Below are positions 9,407 to 18,923 of a stretch of 64,000 nt of DNA, piece by piece. The notes beneath the pieces were generated by a model. That model worked only from the letters and a program-made list of their open reading frames with translations, made no database searches and had not been told where the DNA came from. Origin of the DNA: Pseudomonas weihenstephanensis (GTDB lineage Bacteria; Pseudomonadota; Gammaproteobacteria; Pseudomonadales; Pseudomonadaceae); NCBI RefSeq assembly GCF_001043055.1, contig NZ_JYLF01000002.1:310001-374000 (forward strand), read 5' to 3'. The position numbers were made by a program, and so were the translations under genes. Each line of letters opens with the position of its first letter. Positions within the stretch are counted from its first letter, which is position 1.

Positions 9407-10321
9407 ATGAAAACCCTGGCTGCACTCTGCCTGCTGCTTGCCCTCAGCGGATGCAGCTCGCTGCTGTTTTACCCGGAACCCGGCCAGCCCGTCACGCCGA
9501 CGGCTGCGGGGTTGGCGTACCGCGACGTCACGTTGACCGCCAGCGACGGCACCCGTCTGCACGGCTGGTGGTTGCCGGCCAAACCCGGTGTGCCGCTCAA
9601 GGGCACGGTGCTGCACTTGCACGGCAATGGTGGCAACCTGGCTTATCACTTGGGGGCTGCCGCGTGGTTGCCCGCCGAGGGCTATCAGGTGTTGATGCTT
9701 GATTACCGTGGTTACGGCTTGTCACAAGGCTCGGCCCGTTTGCCCGAGGTGTATCAGGACATCGACGCGGCGTTCGACTGGTTGCAGCACCAACCGCAGG
9801 CTCACGGTGTGCCGTTGATTGTGCTGGGGCAAAGCCTAGGCGGTGCGATGGGGGTTCACTATTTGAGCAAACACCCGCAGCAGCGGGCGCGCGTCACAGC
9901 GATGGTGCTTGACGGTGTACCGGCCAGTTACCGTGAGGTCGGGCAGTTTGCCTTGAGCACTGGGTGGCTGACGTGGCCGCTGCAAGTCCCGTTGTCGTGG
10001 TGGGTGCCGGACGCTGACAGCGCGCTCTACGCGATACCGGACATGGGCAATTTGCCCATGCTGATCTTCCACAGTCTGGATGACCCGGTCGTGCCGCTTT
10101 CCAACGGCATCCGGTTGTATCAAGCTGCGCCCCCGCCCAAGGTGCTGCAATTGACGCGCGGCGGGCATGTGCAGACGTTTGCCGACCCGACCTGGCGGCA
10201 AGTGATGCTGCGTTATCTGCAAGACCCGCAACACTTCAATGGCGTGCGGCGCCTGGGTGAAATCCCCAATTACCCCGCCACCCCGAATTCGAAAAACGTT
10301 GAACCAGAGAGCCAACCATGA
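9407..10321 (+). CDS. alpha/beta-hydrolase lipoprotein
   Basis: 304 residues. The lipobox LALSGC (Cys16) makes it a probable lipoprotein facing the periplasm. The fold is recognisable from the oxyanion motif HLHGNGGN, the nucleophile elbow GQSLGG with Ser143, a late acid in SLDDPVVP and a late His in RGGHVQ, so the catalytic triad looks complete. The family includes BEM46/YfhR-like hydrolases of unknown substrate. It starts 52 bp after the QEGLA gene and its stop overlaps the next gene start (ATGA). Confidence 0.88.
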   Translation: MKTLAALCLLLALSGCSSLLFYPEPGQPVTPTAAGLAYRDVTLTASDGTRLHGWWLPAKPGVPLKGTVLHLHGNGGNLAYHLGAAAWLPAEGYQVLMLDYRGYGLSQGSARLPEVYQDIDAAFDWLQHQPQAHGVPLIVLGQSLGGAMGVHYLSKHPQQRARVTAMVLDGVPASYREVGQFALSTGWLTWPLQVPLSWWVPDADSALYAIPDMGNLPMLIFHSLDDPVVPLSNGIRLYQAAPPPKVLQLTRGGHVQTFADPTWRQVMLRYLQDPQHFNGVRRLGEIPNYPATPNSKNVEPESQP

Positions 10322-10644
10322 GTGAAGAACGTAACGCCATCCCGCTGATCATCACCGGTATTTGCACCATCATCGGCACCGTGGGTGTGCTGTGGTACTA
10401 CGGCTACCTGCATTTCGCCAAGCCTGAAGATGCCCTGTTGCTCAGCGACTTCACCATGCTCAAAACCATTCCCGGCGAAGATTACAAAGTGTCGCTGACC
10501 CCGGCTAACCAAGTGGCGCAGTGCGTCGATGGCATCATCGTGCTGTTCGACACCGAACAGAAAGGCCTGACCGGTGTACTGGTGAACAACAAGAAACAAG
10601 CTGTGCGCTGCCTGGGCCAGGAAACGCCCAAGCTGGAGCAGTAA
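10318..10644 (+). CDS. small single-pass membrane protein, unknown
   Basis: 108 residues. One hydrophobic segment (about 8-26, from IPLIITGICTIIG onward) near the N-terminus suggests an inner-membrane anchor. The remaining 80 residues are soluble, with two cysteines (QCVDG and RCLGQ) that could form a disulphide if periplasmic. I recognise no family. The ATG overlaps the stop of the hydrolase gene, so translation is probably coupled and the two proteins may work together at the envelope. Confidence 0.75.
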   Translation: MSEERNAIPLIITGICTIIGTVGVLWYYGYLHFAKPEDALLLSDFTMLKTIPGEDYKVSLTPANQVAQCVDGIIVLFDTEQKGLTGVLVNNKKQAVRCLGQETPKLEQ

Positions 10645-10653
10645 AACCCTGTA

Positions 10654-10680
10654 CCCGGCGCGAGTTGGCCTCGCGCCGGG
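10654..10680. terminator. perfect 11-bp hairpin between convergent genes
   Basis: CCCGGCGCGAG (10654-10664) and CTCGCGCCGGG (10670-10680) form a perfect stem with the five-base loop TTGGC. It lies between the stop of the small membrane protein and the stop of the LPMO gene. There is no T-run on either side, so it may block or stabilise transcripts rather than act as a classical terminator. Confidence 0.6.
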
Positions 10681-10693
10681 CGGTCAGGGCGTG

Positions 10694-12058
10694 TTAGGCG
10701 ACTTGCGTCCACAGCGTATCCGCTTGCCCTGGGGCCCACGAAACGTTCGAGATATGCGCTTGCAGGCACTGCCAGTGTTTCCCGTTGTGGCTCACCCGCT
10801 CATTCACCAAGTACTTCGTGTTAAGTGCCCAGAGCGGATACTCACCGCCACCTTGATCAGCCTCGGTTTTGACCGAGAGCACATTGCTGGGGGCTGACGC
10901 TTGAGCACGTTCGTCCAGCGCCGTGACGTAATAGCGGTATTGCGTGTTCGGTGTCAGGCCGGTGTCATCGAATGAAGTCTTATCGGCCTTGACCCGCGCG
11001 ATCTCCTGGTCGTTACGGTAGATGAGGTACTGCGTGATGGCAGAAGGCCCCGTCGATGCGCCCCACATCACACTTACAACGGTCGAGGTTTGGCCCATGC
11101 TGTGCAGGTTTTTTGGCGCAGTGGGAGGCGCATTTTCTCCGCCCTCTGCTGGCGTGATCACTTCAATGGCGCGGCTGGGGGTAGACATATTGCCGAGTTC
11201 ATCAATGGCGCTGATGAAGTAGGTGTACAGCGTTTCAGGCCTAACGCTGTTATCCATCCAACTGAGCAGCGGCGCGATGACATCCACCGTTGTAGAGCCG
11301 TTGCGTATCAATCGATAGGCGGCAATGGGATGAGGGCCAGTGGAGGCACCCCACGTCAGTGTGATGTGTTTGTCAGTCACCTCCCGGGTCATCAGATGGC
11401 TCGGCGTAGTGGGGCGCTCTTCGCCTGCGTCATCGGCTAAAAAGTCCAGGTCGATGACCTGATAAAACGCATTGCCCGTGTTTGCCACTTCCCATACAGC
11501 CAACAGCACGTGGTAGCCCTCACGCTGGGGGAGCGGAACGCCATGCACGGTGGGCGACGAGGGCATCATCGCATCGGTATGTTCCCAGAAGGGCTGGAGG
11601 TTGATTTGCACGGTGTAAAAAGGTTCGGCCTCGAATTGGTCACGGCTTAAAACGCGCTCTGGGTTCCAGTCTTCTTTGGTCATGAAGTAGTTCCAGCGCC
11701 GTGTGGCATGGTTGGCGGTGAAGTGCCAGGACACCTCTAAAGCCTCGCCCCCTCGAACCTCATGTTTTTGCCAATGACTACCCGGTGCATCGAGTGCAGC
11801 GCCGGTAAGCTGGTTGGCGCTGGCAATCTTTCCGTCCGGCGGAGGCGCCGCATTGAGGGTGTCCTGTTTCGCGTAAACATCCAACTGATCAGCGGCTGTT
11901 GTTGGAAAAAACTTGCCTGACTCCCGCTGGTTTAAAGCGCCTTCATCCAGTTCCCCCGCTTGCCACGCAAAGTAGGCCCGTGAGGCGGGTGAAAAAACAT
12001 GCCCATGACGCGGCATCTTACTTTTGCTGATGACGTTGTTTGTACGAATTTTGGACAT
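10694..12058 (-). CDS. AA10 lytic polysaccharide monooxygenase with FnIII and chitin-binding modules, no signal peptide
   Basis: 454 residues. Residues 18-208 are an AA10 LPMO domain: HGHVFSPASRAYF carries the first copper-brace His (His18), NHATRRWNYF the second (His117), and Phe198 in NAFYQVIDLDF fits the axial position. Two fibronectin type III modules follow (about 217-303 and 313-398), then a CBM5/12 chitin-binding module (404-454, rich in Trp). Such enzymes cleave chitin oxidatively outside the cell. Active LPMOs have His as residue 1 after signal-peptide removal, but here 17 polar residues with no hydrophobic core precede it. AGAGG upstream supports this start. Either it leaves the cell by another route with later trimming, or it has changed role. 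A LuxR-type palindrome lies upstream. Confidence 0.9.
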   Translation of the reverse strand: MSKIRTNNVISKSKMPRHGHVFSPASRAYFAWQAGELDEGALNQRESGKFFPTTAADQLDVYAKQDTLNAAPPPDGKIASANQLTGAALDAPGSHWQKHEVRGGEALEVSWHFTANHATRRWNYFMTKEDWNPERVLSRDQFEAEPFYTVQINLQPFWEHTDAMMPSSPTVHGVPLPQREGYHVLLAVWEVANTGNAFYQVIDLDFLADDAGEERPTTPSHLMTREVTDKHITLTWGASTGPHPIAAYRLIRNGSTTVDVIAPLLSWMDNSVRPETLYTYFISAIDELGNMSTPSRAIEVITPAEGGENAPPTAPKNLHSMGQTSTVVSVMWGASTGPSAITQYLIYRNDQEIARVKADKTSFDDTGLTPNTQYRYYVTALDERAQASAPSNVLSVKTEADQGGGEYPLWALNTKYLVNERVSHNGKHWQCLQAHISNVSWAPGQADTLWTQVA

Positions 12059-12202
12059 TGTGCGCCTCTGATTTTGATAGTCCTAAAGAGAAACATGCTG
12101 ACGATTAGGCAGAAAATCCCTCAGCAACGGCAATGACCGCTAACGCGACGAGGCTTTGGTACACGCATGGATTGGCCATCCAACCGTGCAGTCAGAGCGT
12201 CA

Positions 12203-12249
12203 TATATAGAGAGGGTACGGGGCGGTGAGAACTGTCAGAACTGACAGTT
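12203..12249 (-). promoter_or_regulatory. candidate LuxR-type (quorum-sensing) box with promoter for the LPMO gene
   Basis: AACTGTCA (12230-12237) and TGACAGTT (12242-12249) are perfect inverted arms around GAAC. The site has the CT-N12-AG layout of LasR/RhlR-type boxes and matches the classical lasB box at 14 of 20 positions by my count. On the minus strand a TATATA -10 element lies at 12208-12203, which puts a start near 12196. The palindrome is then centred close to -43, overlapping the -35, the arrangement of a LuxR-type activator. No luxI or luxR gene is in the window, so the regulator is unknown. Confidence 0.5.
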
Positions 12250-12323
12250 GGTTAGAGCAATTCGAAATTAATTGGCTATTTTTATGTGTGATTTACGTCT
12301 ATAGGCTGACCTGCCGCACGTAC

Positions 12324-12368
12324 AAAAACGCCCCCACTGTCGGGATTGAGTCCGACGATGGGGGCGTG
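12324..12368 (-). terminator. intrinsic terminator of the OmpA-like lipoprotein gene
   Basis: On the minus strand ACGCCCCC pairs with GGGGGCGT, extended by CGTCGG with CCGACA across an eight-base loop, and is followed by TTTTTG. It starts 28 bp after the stop at 12396. Confidence 0.85.
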
Positions 12369-12395
12369 GTGTGCTGCGCAGCTTAGATCAAGCTG

Positions 12396-13175
12396 TTACT
12401 GCATCGACGAACGCGGCGCTACGGGCTGGTTGTCGTTGGAGATGGTCACTTCAACGCGGCGGTTCTGGGCACGGCCGGAGTTGGTAGCGTTGCTGGCCAC
12501 CGGGTATTCCTTGCCATAGCCTTGAGCCACGATGCGTGATGGATCAACGCCGGCACGTACCAGTGCGTTTTTAACCGCGTTGGCACGGCGCTCAGACAGG
12601 CCCTGGTTGTAAGAGGCCGAACCTTTGCTGTCGGTATACCCTTCAACGATCACTTTGCGATCCGGGTTTTTGATCAGGTAGTTGGCCAGCGTGGTGATGC
12701 TGTCACGGCTGTTGGCCTTGAGGTCTGCACGATCGAAATCAAACAGCACATCACCGAAGGTGACCAGGGTGCCACGCTCGGTTTGCTTGGCATTGAGGCT
12801 CTGCAACTGACGGATTTGCGCGTCACGAGCTTCTAGCAGGGCTTGAGCACGGGCGGCAGCGGAGTTTTTCAGCTGGTTTTCAGCAGTGCGCAGCGCGATG
12901 GTCTGCTTGGCCACTTCAACACGCTGGTTGGTCAGGTACGCCAGTTGGTCAACCTTGGACTCGTCTTCTTTGTCCAGGTAAGCCTTTTGTGCCTTGTCCA
13001 GCCACTCGCTGGCGTCTTTGGTTTCCAGGGCGGCGACCTTGGTGGCTTCCGGGTTGGTTTGCAGCGCCGAGAAGTTGGTCTTGGCGTTTTCCAGGTTGAT
13101 GTTTGGCTGGTGCGAGCACGCCGCCAAGCCAACGCTGAGGGCCAACAGGGCAGGGATCAGTACTGTGTTACGCAT
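12396..13175 (-). CDS. OmpA family outer-membrane lipoprotein
   Basis: 259 residues. The lipobox GLAAC gives a lipidated Cys20. Residues about 25-130 form an alpha-helical, probably coiled-coil region related to DUF4398. Residues about 145-250 are an OmpA-like peptidoglycan-binding domain, with the motifs GYTDSKGSASYN, LSERRA and GRAQNRRVEV. It should anchor the outer membrane to the cell wall. It is the second gene of a two-gene unit behind the DUF4398 lipoprotein (65-bp gap) and ends at a strong terminator. Confidence 0.9.
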   Translation of the reverse strand: MRNTVLIPALLALSVGLAACSHQPNINLENAKTNFSALQTNPEATKVAALETKDASEWLDKAQKAYLDKEDESKVDQLAYLTNQRVEVAKQTIALRTAENQLKNSAAARAQALLEARDAQIRQLQSLNAKQTERGTLVTFGDVLFDFDRADLKANSRDSITTLANYLIKNPDRKVIVEGYTDSKGSASYNQGLSERRANAVKNALVRAGVDPSRIVAQGYGKEYPVASNATNSGRAQNRRVEVTISNDNQPVAPRSSMQ

Positions 13176-13240
13176 AATATTTAGTCCTTTCTAACGATTA
13201 GGAATGCGAAGTCGCAGAGACAGGCAAAAAGGGGCGGCGT

Positions 13241-13654
13241 TTACTTAACGCTGCGCATGCCTTCCTGACGCAGTTCCTGAACGGCTTTCTGAGCATCCTG
13301 AACGGCCTTCTCGGCTTTAGCGGCCTGGGCTTTGCGTTCTGCTACGCGAGCATCCCACTCGGCTTGTTCAGCCAGACGCTTGGCGTCCTTGTAGTTTTTG
13401 TCGTGCATGGCCAGCTCGGCTTGCTTGAGCTTGTCTTGCGCCGACTTCATTTCCACCGGGGCGTATTCGGTACCGCCAGCGCTCACGGCGTTATTGACCG
13501 CCGATTGAGTCACTGCGTATTGCTCGGACGGCGGGTTGCCAGCACAACCGGCCAAAACGAAGCTGGTACCGATTGCCAACGCAGCCAGTTTTAGCCCGCG
13601 CAGGCGAGGTGAGGTGGTTTTGACAGTGCGGGTCATCATGGTCTTCAACTCCAT
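13241..13654 (-). CDS. DUF4398 family lipoprotein
   Basis: 137 residues. An unusually long basic leader precedes a hydrophobic stretch and the lipobox VLAGC (Cys37). The mature part is helical and rich in Ala, Lys and Glu (residues about 55-130), in keeping with DUF4398, which also appears in the partner gene. ATG at 13654 is chosen because AGGAG lies seven bases upstream; other ATGs at codons 6 and 7 are possible. It probably forms an operon with the OmpA-like gene at 12396-13175. Confidence 0.8.
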   Translation of the reverse strand: MELKTMMTRTVKTTSPRLRGLKLAALAIGTSFVLAGCAGNPPSEQYAVTQSAVNNAVSAGGTEYAPVEMKSAQDKLKQAELAMHDKNYKDAKRLAEQAEWDARVAERKAQAAKAEKAVQDAQKAVQELRQEGMRSVK

Positions 13655-14070
13655 TAGGTAACTCCTGAAAAACTTCAAATTCCATCACGTCTGTGGCGTC
13701 AAACAGGATTGCCTGTGATGTCACCCGGAGTGTTGATATCCCTGCCCCGGCAGTGATGGTTAATGGGTGTGACCGAAACGATTTTTGAATAGTTCAAAAA
13801 AAAAGATGGCTAATGGCCTAATTATTAGTGACCGATCAGTCACGCTATTTTGCCGCGATCAAAGCGATGCCAAGCACTGATTTAGAGGGTGCGCCGGGTT
13901 CTATAAGGGTTTGCGGGCAGGCGGTAACATTAAAAAGCCAGCGTCCGGTCCTTGCTGAAACGCGTCAGCGTGCAGGTTTTTTTTATCGCACGTGCGGCTT
14001 GCCATGCACAACGATTGCGACGCACTCTTGGGCCACGAGCTGTCCCCGGATACTGCTGGAGAAATTGCTG
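13655..14070. other. 416-bp intergenic region between the lipoprotein operon and ppc
   Basis: No gene is visible. The two flanking units diverge, so both promoters should lie here, but I see no clear -35/-10 pair. There is an A/T-rich stretch at 13779-13830 and a 16-base near-palindrome at 13828-13843. The ppc reading frame stays open upstream to 13828, but that extension does not resemble PEP carboxylase. Confidence 0.5.
13828..13843. promoter_or_regulatory. near-palindromic operator candidate
   Basis: GTGACCGATCAGTCAC is palindromic except for one mismatched pair. It sits in the divergent region between the lipoprotein operon and ppc. The form resembles TetR-family operators, but the regulator is unknown. 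Confidence 0.3.
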
Positions 14071-16701
14071 ATGACCGATATTGCTGCACGCTTGCGCGAT
14101 GATGTTCACCTGCTGGGTGAACTGTTGGGTAATACAATCCGTGACCAGTACGGCGAAGCGTTTCTCGCCAAAATCGAACACATTCGTCAAGGCGCCAAGG
14201 ATGACCGGCGTGGCACCACTGGCGAGGAGTTGAGCACCATTCTGGGGGATTTGAACGATGACGAAGTGCTGCCGGTGGCGCGAGCGTTTAACCAGTTCTT
14301 GAACCTGGCCAACATCGCCGAACAGTACGAACTCATCCACCGCCGTGAAGAGGGGCAGCCCGAGCCGTTTGAATCGCTGGTATTGCCCACGTTGCTGGCG
14401 CGTTTGCTGGCTGAGGGGCATAGCGCCGAATCTTTGGCGCGACAGGTTGCGTGCCTGCAGATCGAGCTGGTGCTGACCGCGCACCCGACCGAAGTGACCC
14501 GTCGCACGTTGATTCAAAAATACGACGCCATTGCCGCGCAGTTGGCTGCACAAGACCACCGCGACCTCACGCTCAGCGAAAAAACACACATCGAACAACG
14601 CCTGCAACGCTTGATTGCCGAAGCGTGGCACACCGAAGAAATCCGCCGCACGCGCCCCACGCCCATTGATGAAGCCAAGTGGGGCTTTGCCGTGATAGAG
14701 CATTCCCTGTGGCATGCCTTGCCGAACATGATGCGCAAGGCCGATGAGGCGCTGTACGCCGCCACCGGGCTGCATTTGCCACTGGAGGCCGCGCCGATTC
14801 GCTTTGCGTCGTGGATGGGCGGTGACCGCGATGGCAACCCCAATGTGACTGCCAGCGTCACCCGCGAAGTGTTGTTGTTAGCACGCTGGATGGCGGCGGA
14901 TCTGTACCTGCGCGACCTCGATAAACTGGCGGCTGACTTGTCGATGCAGCAAGGCACACCGGCGTTGTTGGCCGCCGCCGGGGACAGCGTCGAGCCTTAT
15001 CGTGGCGTACTTAAACAATTGCGTGAGCGCCTGCGCATAACCCGCAATTGGGCACATAGCTCGCTGAGCGTGACCCAGCCTGCACCTGAAAGCGTATTGC
15101 ATGACAACCGCGACCTGCTGGCGCCGTTGCAGTTGTGTTATCAGTCGCTGCACGCTTGCGGCATGGGGGTGATTGCGGACGGCCCATTGCTTGATTTCCT
15201 GCGCCGCGCGGTGACCTTCGGTTTGTTTCTGGTACGCCTCGATGTGCGTCAGGACGCGGCGCGTCACGCCTCGGCGATGACCGAAATTACCGATTATCTG
15301 GGCCTGGGGCGCTACGAAGAGTGGGATGAAGACACGCGCCTGACCTTTCTGATGCGCGAACTGGCCAACCGTCGGCCGCTGTTGCCGGGTTATTTCAAAC
15401 CTGGCGCAGACACCGCAGAAGTACTCGCCACATGCCGTGAGGTTGCCGCAGCGCCAGAAGCCTCATTGGGTTCGTACGTGATTTCGATGGCAGGTGCCGC
15501 CTCCGATGTACTGGCGGTGCAATTGCTGCTTAAAGAGGCGGGGCTGGAACGACCGATGCGCGTGGTGCCGTTGTTTGAAACCCTGGCCGACCTCGACAAC
15601 GCAGGCCCGGTGATTGAACGCCTGCTGCTGTTGCCCGGTTATCGTGCGCGCCTGCACGGGCCGCAAGAAGTGATGATCGGATACTCCGACTCCGCCAAAG
15701 ATGCCGGCACCACCGCCGCCGCGTGGGCGCAATACCGGGCACAGGAAACACTGGTCAATATCTGCCGCGATCAGCAAGTCGAACTGCTGCTGTTTCATGG
15801 TAGGGGTGGCACCGTGGGTCGAGGCGGCGGTCCGGCGCATGCGGCCATCTTGTCTCAGCCGCCGGGGTCGGTGGCGGGGCGTTTTCGCACCACCGAACAA
15901 GGCGAAATGATCCGCTTCAAGTTTGGTCTGCCCCAGATCGCCGAGCAAAACCTCAACTTGTATTTGGCGGCGGTGCTGGAGGCCACGTTGCTGCCACCGC
16001 CCTTGCCTGAACCGGGCTGGCGCGTGCTGATGGACGAGTTGGCCGCCGATGGCGTCAAGGCGTACCGCAGCGTGGTGCGCGATAACCCGCAATTTGTGGA
16101 GTACTTCCGCCAATCCACCCCGGAGCAAGAGTTGGGGCGCTTGCCGCTGGGCAGTCGTCCGGCCAAACGCCGGGCGGGCGGCATCGAAAGCCTGCGAGCC
16201 ATCCCGTGGATCTTCGGCTGGACCCAAACGCGGCTGATGCTGCCGGCATGGTTAGGGTGGGAAACGGCCTTGAACAACGCGCTCAAGCGTGGAGAAGGCG
16301 AAGTGTTAGGGCAGATGCGCGAACAATGGCCGTTTTTCCGCACCCGTATCGACATGCTGGAAATGGTGCTGGCCAAAGCCGATGCCGACATTGCGCGTTT
16401 GTACGACGAGCGCCTGGTGACGCCCGAACTGCTGCCATTGGGTGCGCACTTGCGCGACTTATTGTCGCAGGCGTGCGCGGTTGTACTGGGCTTGACCGGG
16501 CAGACGCAACTCATGGCGCACAGCCCTGAAACCTTGGAATTCATACGTTTGCGCAACACCTACCTTGATCCGCTTCATTTATTGCAGGCCGAATTGCTGG
16601 CCCGTTCCCGGCGCCAGGAAGCGGCGCAAGACAGCCCTCTGGAACAAGCATTGTTGGTCACGGTGGCCGGAATTGCGGCAGGCTTGCGTAACACCGGTTA
16701 A
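14071..16701 (+). CDS. ppc: phosphoenolpyruvate carboxylase
   Basis: 876 residues. It fixes bicarbonate onto PEP to give oxaloacetate, refilling the TCA cycle. Recognisable signatures include [13 protein letters not shown] with the catalytic His, the [16 protein letters not shown] loop, [16 protein letters not shown], and the C-terminal LRNTG that ends this family. The ATG at 14071 is chosen because the protein then starts [20 protein letters not shown], the usual beginning, and GGAG lies upstream. Length is normal. It is transcribed alone, toward adk. Confidence 0.97.
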   Translation: MTDIAARLRDDVHLLGELLGNTIRDQYGEAFLAKIEHIRQGAKDDRRGTTGEELSTILGDLNDDEVLPVARAFNQFLNLANIAEQYELIHRREEGQPEPFESLVLPTLLARLLAEGHSAESLARQVACLQIELVLTAHPTEVTRRTLIQKYDAIAAQLAAQDHRDLTLSEKTHIEQRLQRLIAEAWHTEEIRRTRPTPIDEAKWGFAVIEHSLWHALPNMMRKADEALYAATGLHLPLEAAPIRFASWMGGDRDGNPNVTASVTREVLLLARWMAADLYLRDLDKLAADLSMQQGTPALLAAAGDSVEPYRGVLKQLRERLRITRNWAHSSLSVTQPAPESVLHDNRDLLAPLQLCYQSLHACGMGVIADGPLLDFLRRAVTFGLFLVRLDVRQDAARHASAMTEITDYLGLGRYEEWDEDTRLTFLMRELANRRPLLPGYFKPGADTAEVLATCREVAAAPEASLGSYVISMAGAASDVLAVQLLLKEAGLERPMRVVPLFETLADLDNAGPVIERLLLLPGYRARLHGPQEVMIGYSDSAKDAGTTAAAWAQYRAQETLVNICRDQQVELLLFHGRGGTVGRGGGPAHAAILSQPPGSVAGRFRTTEQGEMIRFKFGLPQIAEQNLNLYLAAVLEATLLPPPLPEPGWRVLMDELAADGVKAYRSVVRDNPQFVEYFRQSTPEQELGRLPLGSRPAKRRAGGIESLRAIPWIFGWTQTRLMLPAWLGWETALNNALKRGEGEVLGQMREQWPFFRTRIDMLEMVLAKADADIARLYDERLVTPELLPLGAHLRDLLSQACAVVLGLTGQTQLMAHSPETLEFIRLRNTYLDPLHLLQAELLARSRRQEAAQDSPLEQALLVTVAGIAAGLRNTG

Positions 16702-17635
<934 letters not shown>

Positions 17636-17654
17636 TCGTCGATTTGCCCTGATA

Positions 17655-17684
17655 CAACAGCCCGCTTGCGGGCTGTTGTTGTTT
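17655..17684 (+). terminator. intrinsic terminator of adk
   Basis: CAACAGCCCG (17655-17664) pairs perfectly with CGGGCTGTTG (17669-17678) across a four-base loop, followed by TTGTTT. It lies 20 bp after the adk stop. Confidence 0.88.
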
Positions 17685-17727
17685 ATACTGCTGCACTTTT
17701 TAAATTCTGATTCTGACGGGAACACCG

Positions 17728-18414
17728 ATGAGCACCTTGCTGGCCCTGGATACCGCGACTGAAGCTTGCTCTGTTGCCTTGCTGCACGATGGCAAGGTTA
17801 CAAGCCACTACGAGGTCATCCCGCGCCTGCACGCGCAAAAGCTGTTGCCCATGATTCAAACCTTGCTGGCCGAGGCCGGAGTCAAACTGTCGGACGTTGA
17901 CGCGATTGCATTTGGCCGCGGGCCGGGCGCGTTCACGGGTGTGCGCATCGCCATCGGCGTGGTGCAAGGGTTGGCGTTTGCGCTGGAGCGCCCGGTATTG
18001 CCCGTCTCCAACCTCGCGGTACTGGCCCAGCGAGCCTACCGCGAGCACGGCGCTACCCAGGTGGCCGCTGCAATTGATGCGCGCATGGACGAAGTGTATT
18101 GGGGTTGCTACCGCGAAGTGGCCGGTGAAATGCGCTTGGTCGGGGCTGAAGCCGTATTGGCGCCTGAAGCCGCGCAACTGCCGGACGACGCCACGGGCCA
18201 ATGGTTTGGGGCGGGTACTGGCTGGGGCTATGCCGAACGTTTGAGCCCTAAGCCGTACGCAATGGACGCGGGCATGCTGCCGCACGCTGAAGACTTACTG
18301 ACCCTGGCCCGATTTGCCTGGGCACGCGGCGAAGCCATCGTGGCCGACGAAGCCCAGCCGGTGTACCTGCGAGACAAAGTTGCCACCCCCAAGCACCCTG
18401 TTCTGGCCCCGTAG
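17728..18414 (+). CDS. tsaB: TsaB, threonylcarbamoyladenosine (t6A) synthesis subunit
   Basis: 228 residues. TsaB is the ASKHA-fold partner that dimerises with TsaD in the complex placing threonylcarbamoyl on A37 of ANN-decoding tRNAs. Signatures are the N-terminal LLALDTATEACSVALL, the HAQKLLPMI helix, and FGRGPGAFTGVRIAIG. Length is typical. It follows adk after a terminator and so should have its own promoter. The window also carries tcdA and csdA-csdE, which act one step later in the same tRNA modification pathway. Confidence 0.93.
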   Translation: MSTLLALDTATEACSVALLHDGKVTSHYEVIPRLHAQKLLPMIQTLLAEAGVKLSDVDAIAFGRGPGAFTGVRIAIGVVQGLAFALERPVLPVSNLAVLAQRAYREHGATQVAAAIDARMDEVYWGCYREVAGEMRLVGAEAVLAPEAAQLPDDATGQWFGAGTGWGYAERLSPKPYAMDAGMLPHAEDLLTLARFAWARGEAIVADEAQPVYLRDKVATPKHPVLAP

Positions 18415-18482
18415 CAGTTGACGAAGCCTGCGTGCGGCGGCGTCGCCGTGGTAAAGCTTCACGCCACGATGCCAGCACCACC

Positions 18483-18509
18483 GGACGCAGCCTGCGCCAG
18501 CGACTACAG
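18483..18509. repeat. REP-like element
   Basis: A sequence with core GACGCAGCCTGCGCCAGCG lies in the 209-bp gap after tsaB. It belongs to the same family as the copies near 2700, 26250 and 30250. No gene is visible in the gap. Confidence 0.55.
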
Positions 18510-18623
18510 TTATGGGCAGGGCTTTAAACCTTTTCGCTTTTTTGCAGTCTAGTCTTCACTTGGGCAATTGCTTAGTTCGGCCGGTGCCGCTAAATTGCCA
18601 TCATTGCAACCGAGCTTATCGCT

Positions 18624-18920
18624 ATGCGCATCGACGGATTTTCCTCACAGTCTTACCCGATCAAGCGCAAGCCGCGTAAAGGCCAGGCGCTGGTTGACGA
18701 GTCAGTGGAAGACAGCGAAATCGTCTTCGAAAACGCCCCGCAAGCCGCACGCACGCCTCCCTCCGGTGAGCGCATCAGCCAAGTGCCCGCCCGTCAGCAA
18801 GACATGATTTTCCAACGTGTCATGAGCAAAAAAGTCGCCAGTGCCCTGACCAGTTACCTGACCACGGCAGGCTTCGTCGACTGGGACGCTGAAGTGCTGG
18901 GGCTAGACCTGTACATTTGA
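18624..18920 (+). CDS. small conserved hypothetical protein
   Basis: 98 residues, hydrophilic, without signal peptide or membrane segment. The N-terminal half is basic and probably disordered (SYPIKRKPRKGQ). The C-terminal half looks helical and ends in an acidic segment (DWDAEVLGLDLYI). I recognise no named family. It ends three bases before the start of the DUF72 gene, so the two are probably co-translated. No strong ribosome-binding site is visible. Confidence 0.65.
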   Translation: MRIDGFSSQSYPIKRKPRKGQALVDESVEDSEIVFENAPQAARTPPSGERISQVPARQQDMIFQRVMSKKVASALTSYLTTAGFVDWDAEVLGLDLYI

Positions 18921-18923
18921 GCC

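Larger units (their letters stand above)
12059..12395. other. 337-bp intergenic region: LPMO promoter area and OmpA-gene terminator
   Basis: No gene is visible. On the minus strand it holds the predicted LPMO promoter and a LuxR-type palindrome (12230-12249), giving a leader of roughly 140 nt. At its right end is the terminator of the OmpA-like lipoprotein gene (12324-12368). The stretch 12250-12300 is AT-rich compared with its surroundings. Confidence 0.6.

Noticed and set aside
13828..14070. N-terminal extension of Ppc by 81 residues
   Set aside because: The extension does not look like PEP carboxylase, and the normal N-terminus begins at 14071 with GGAG upstream.
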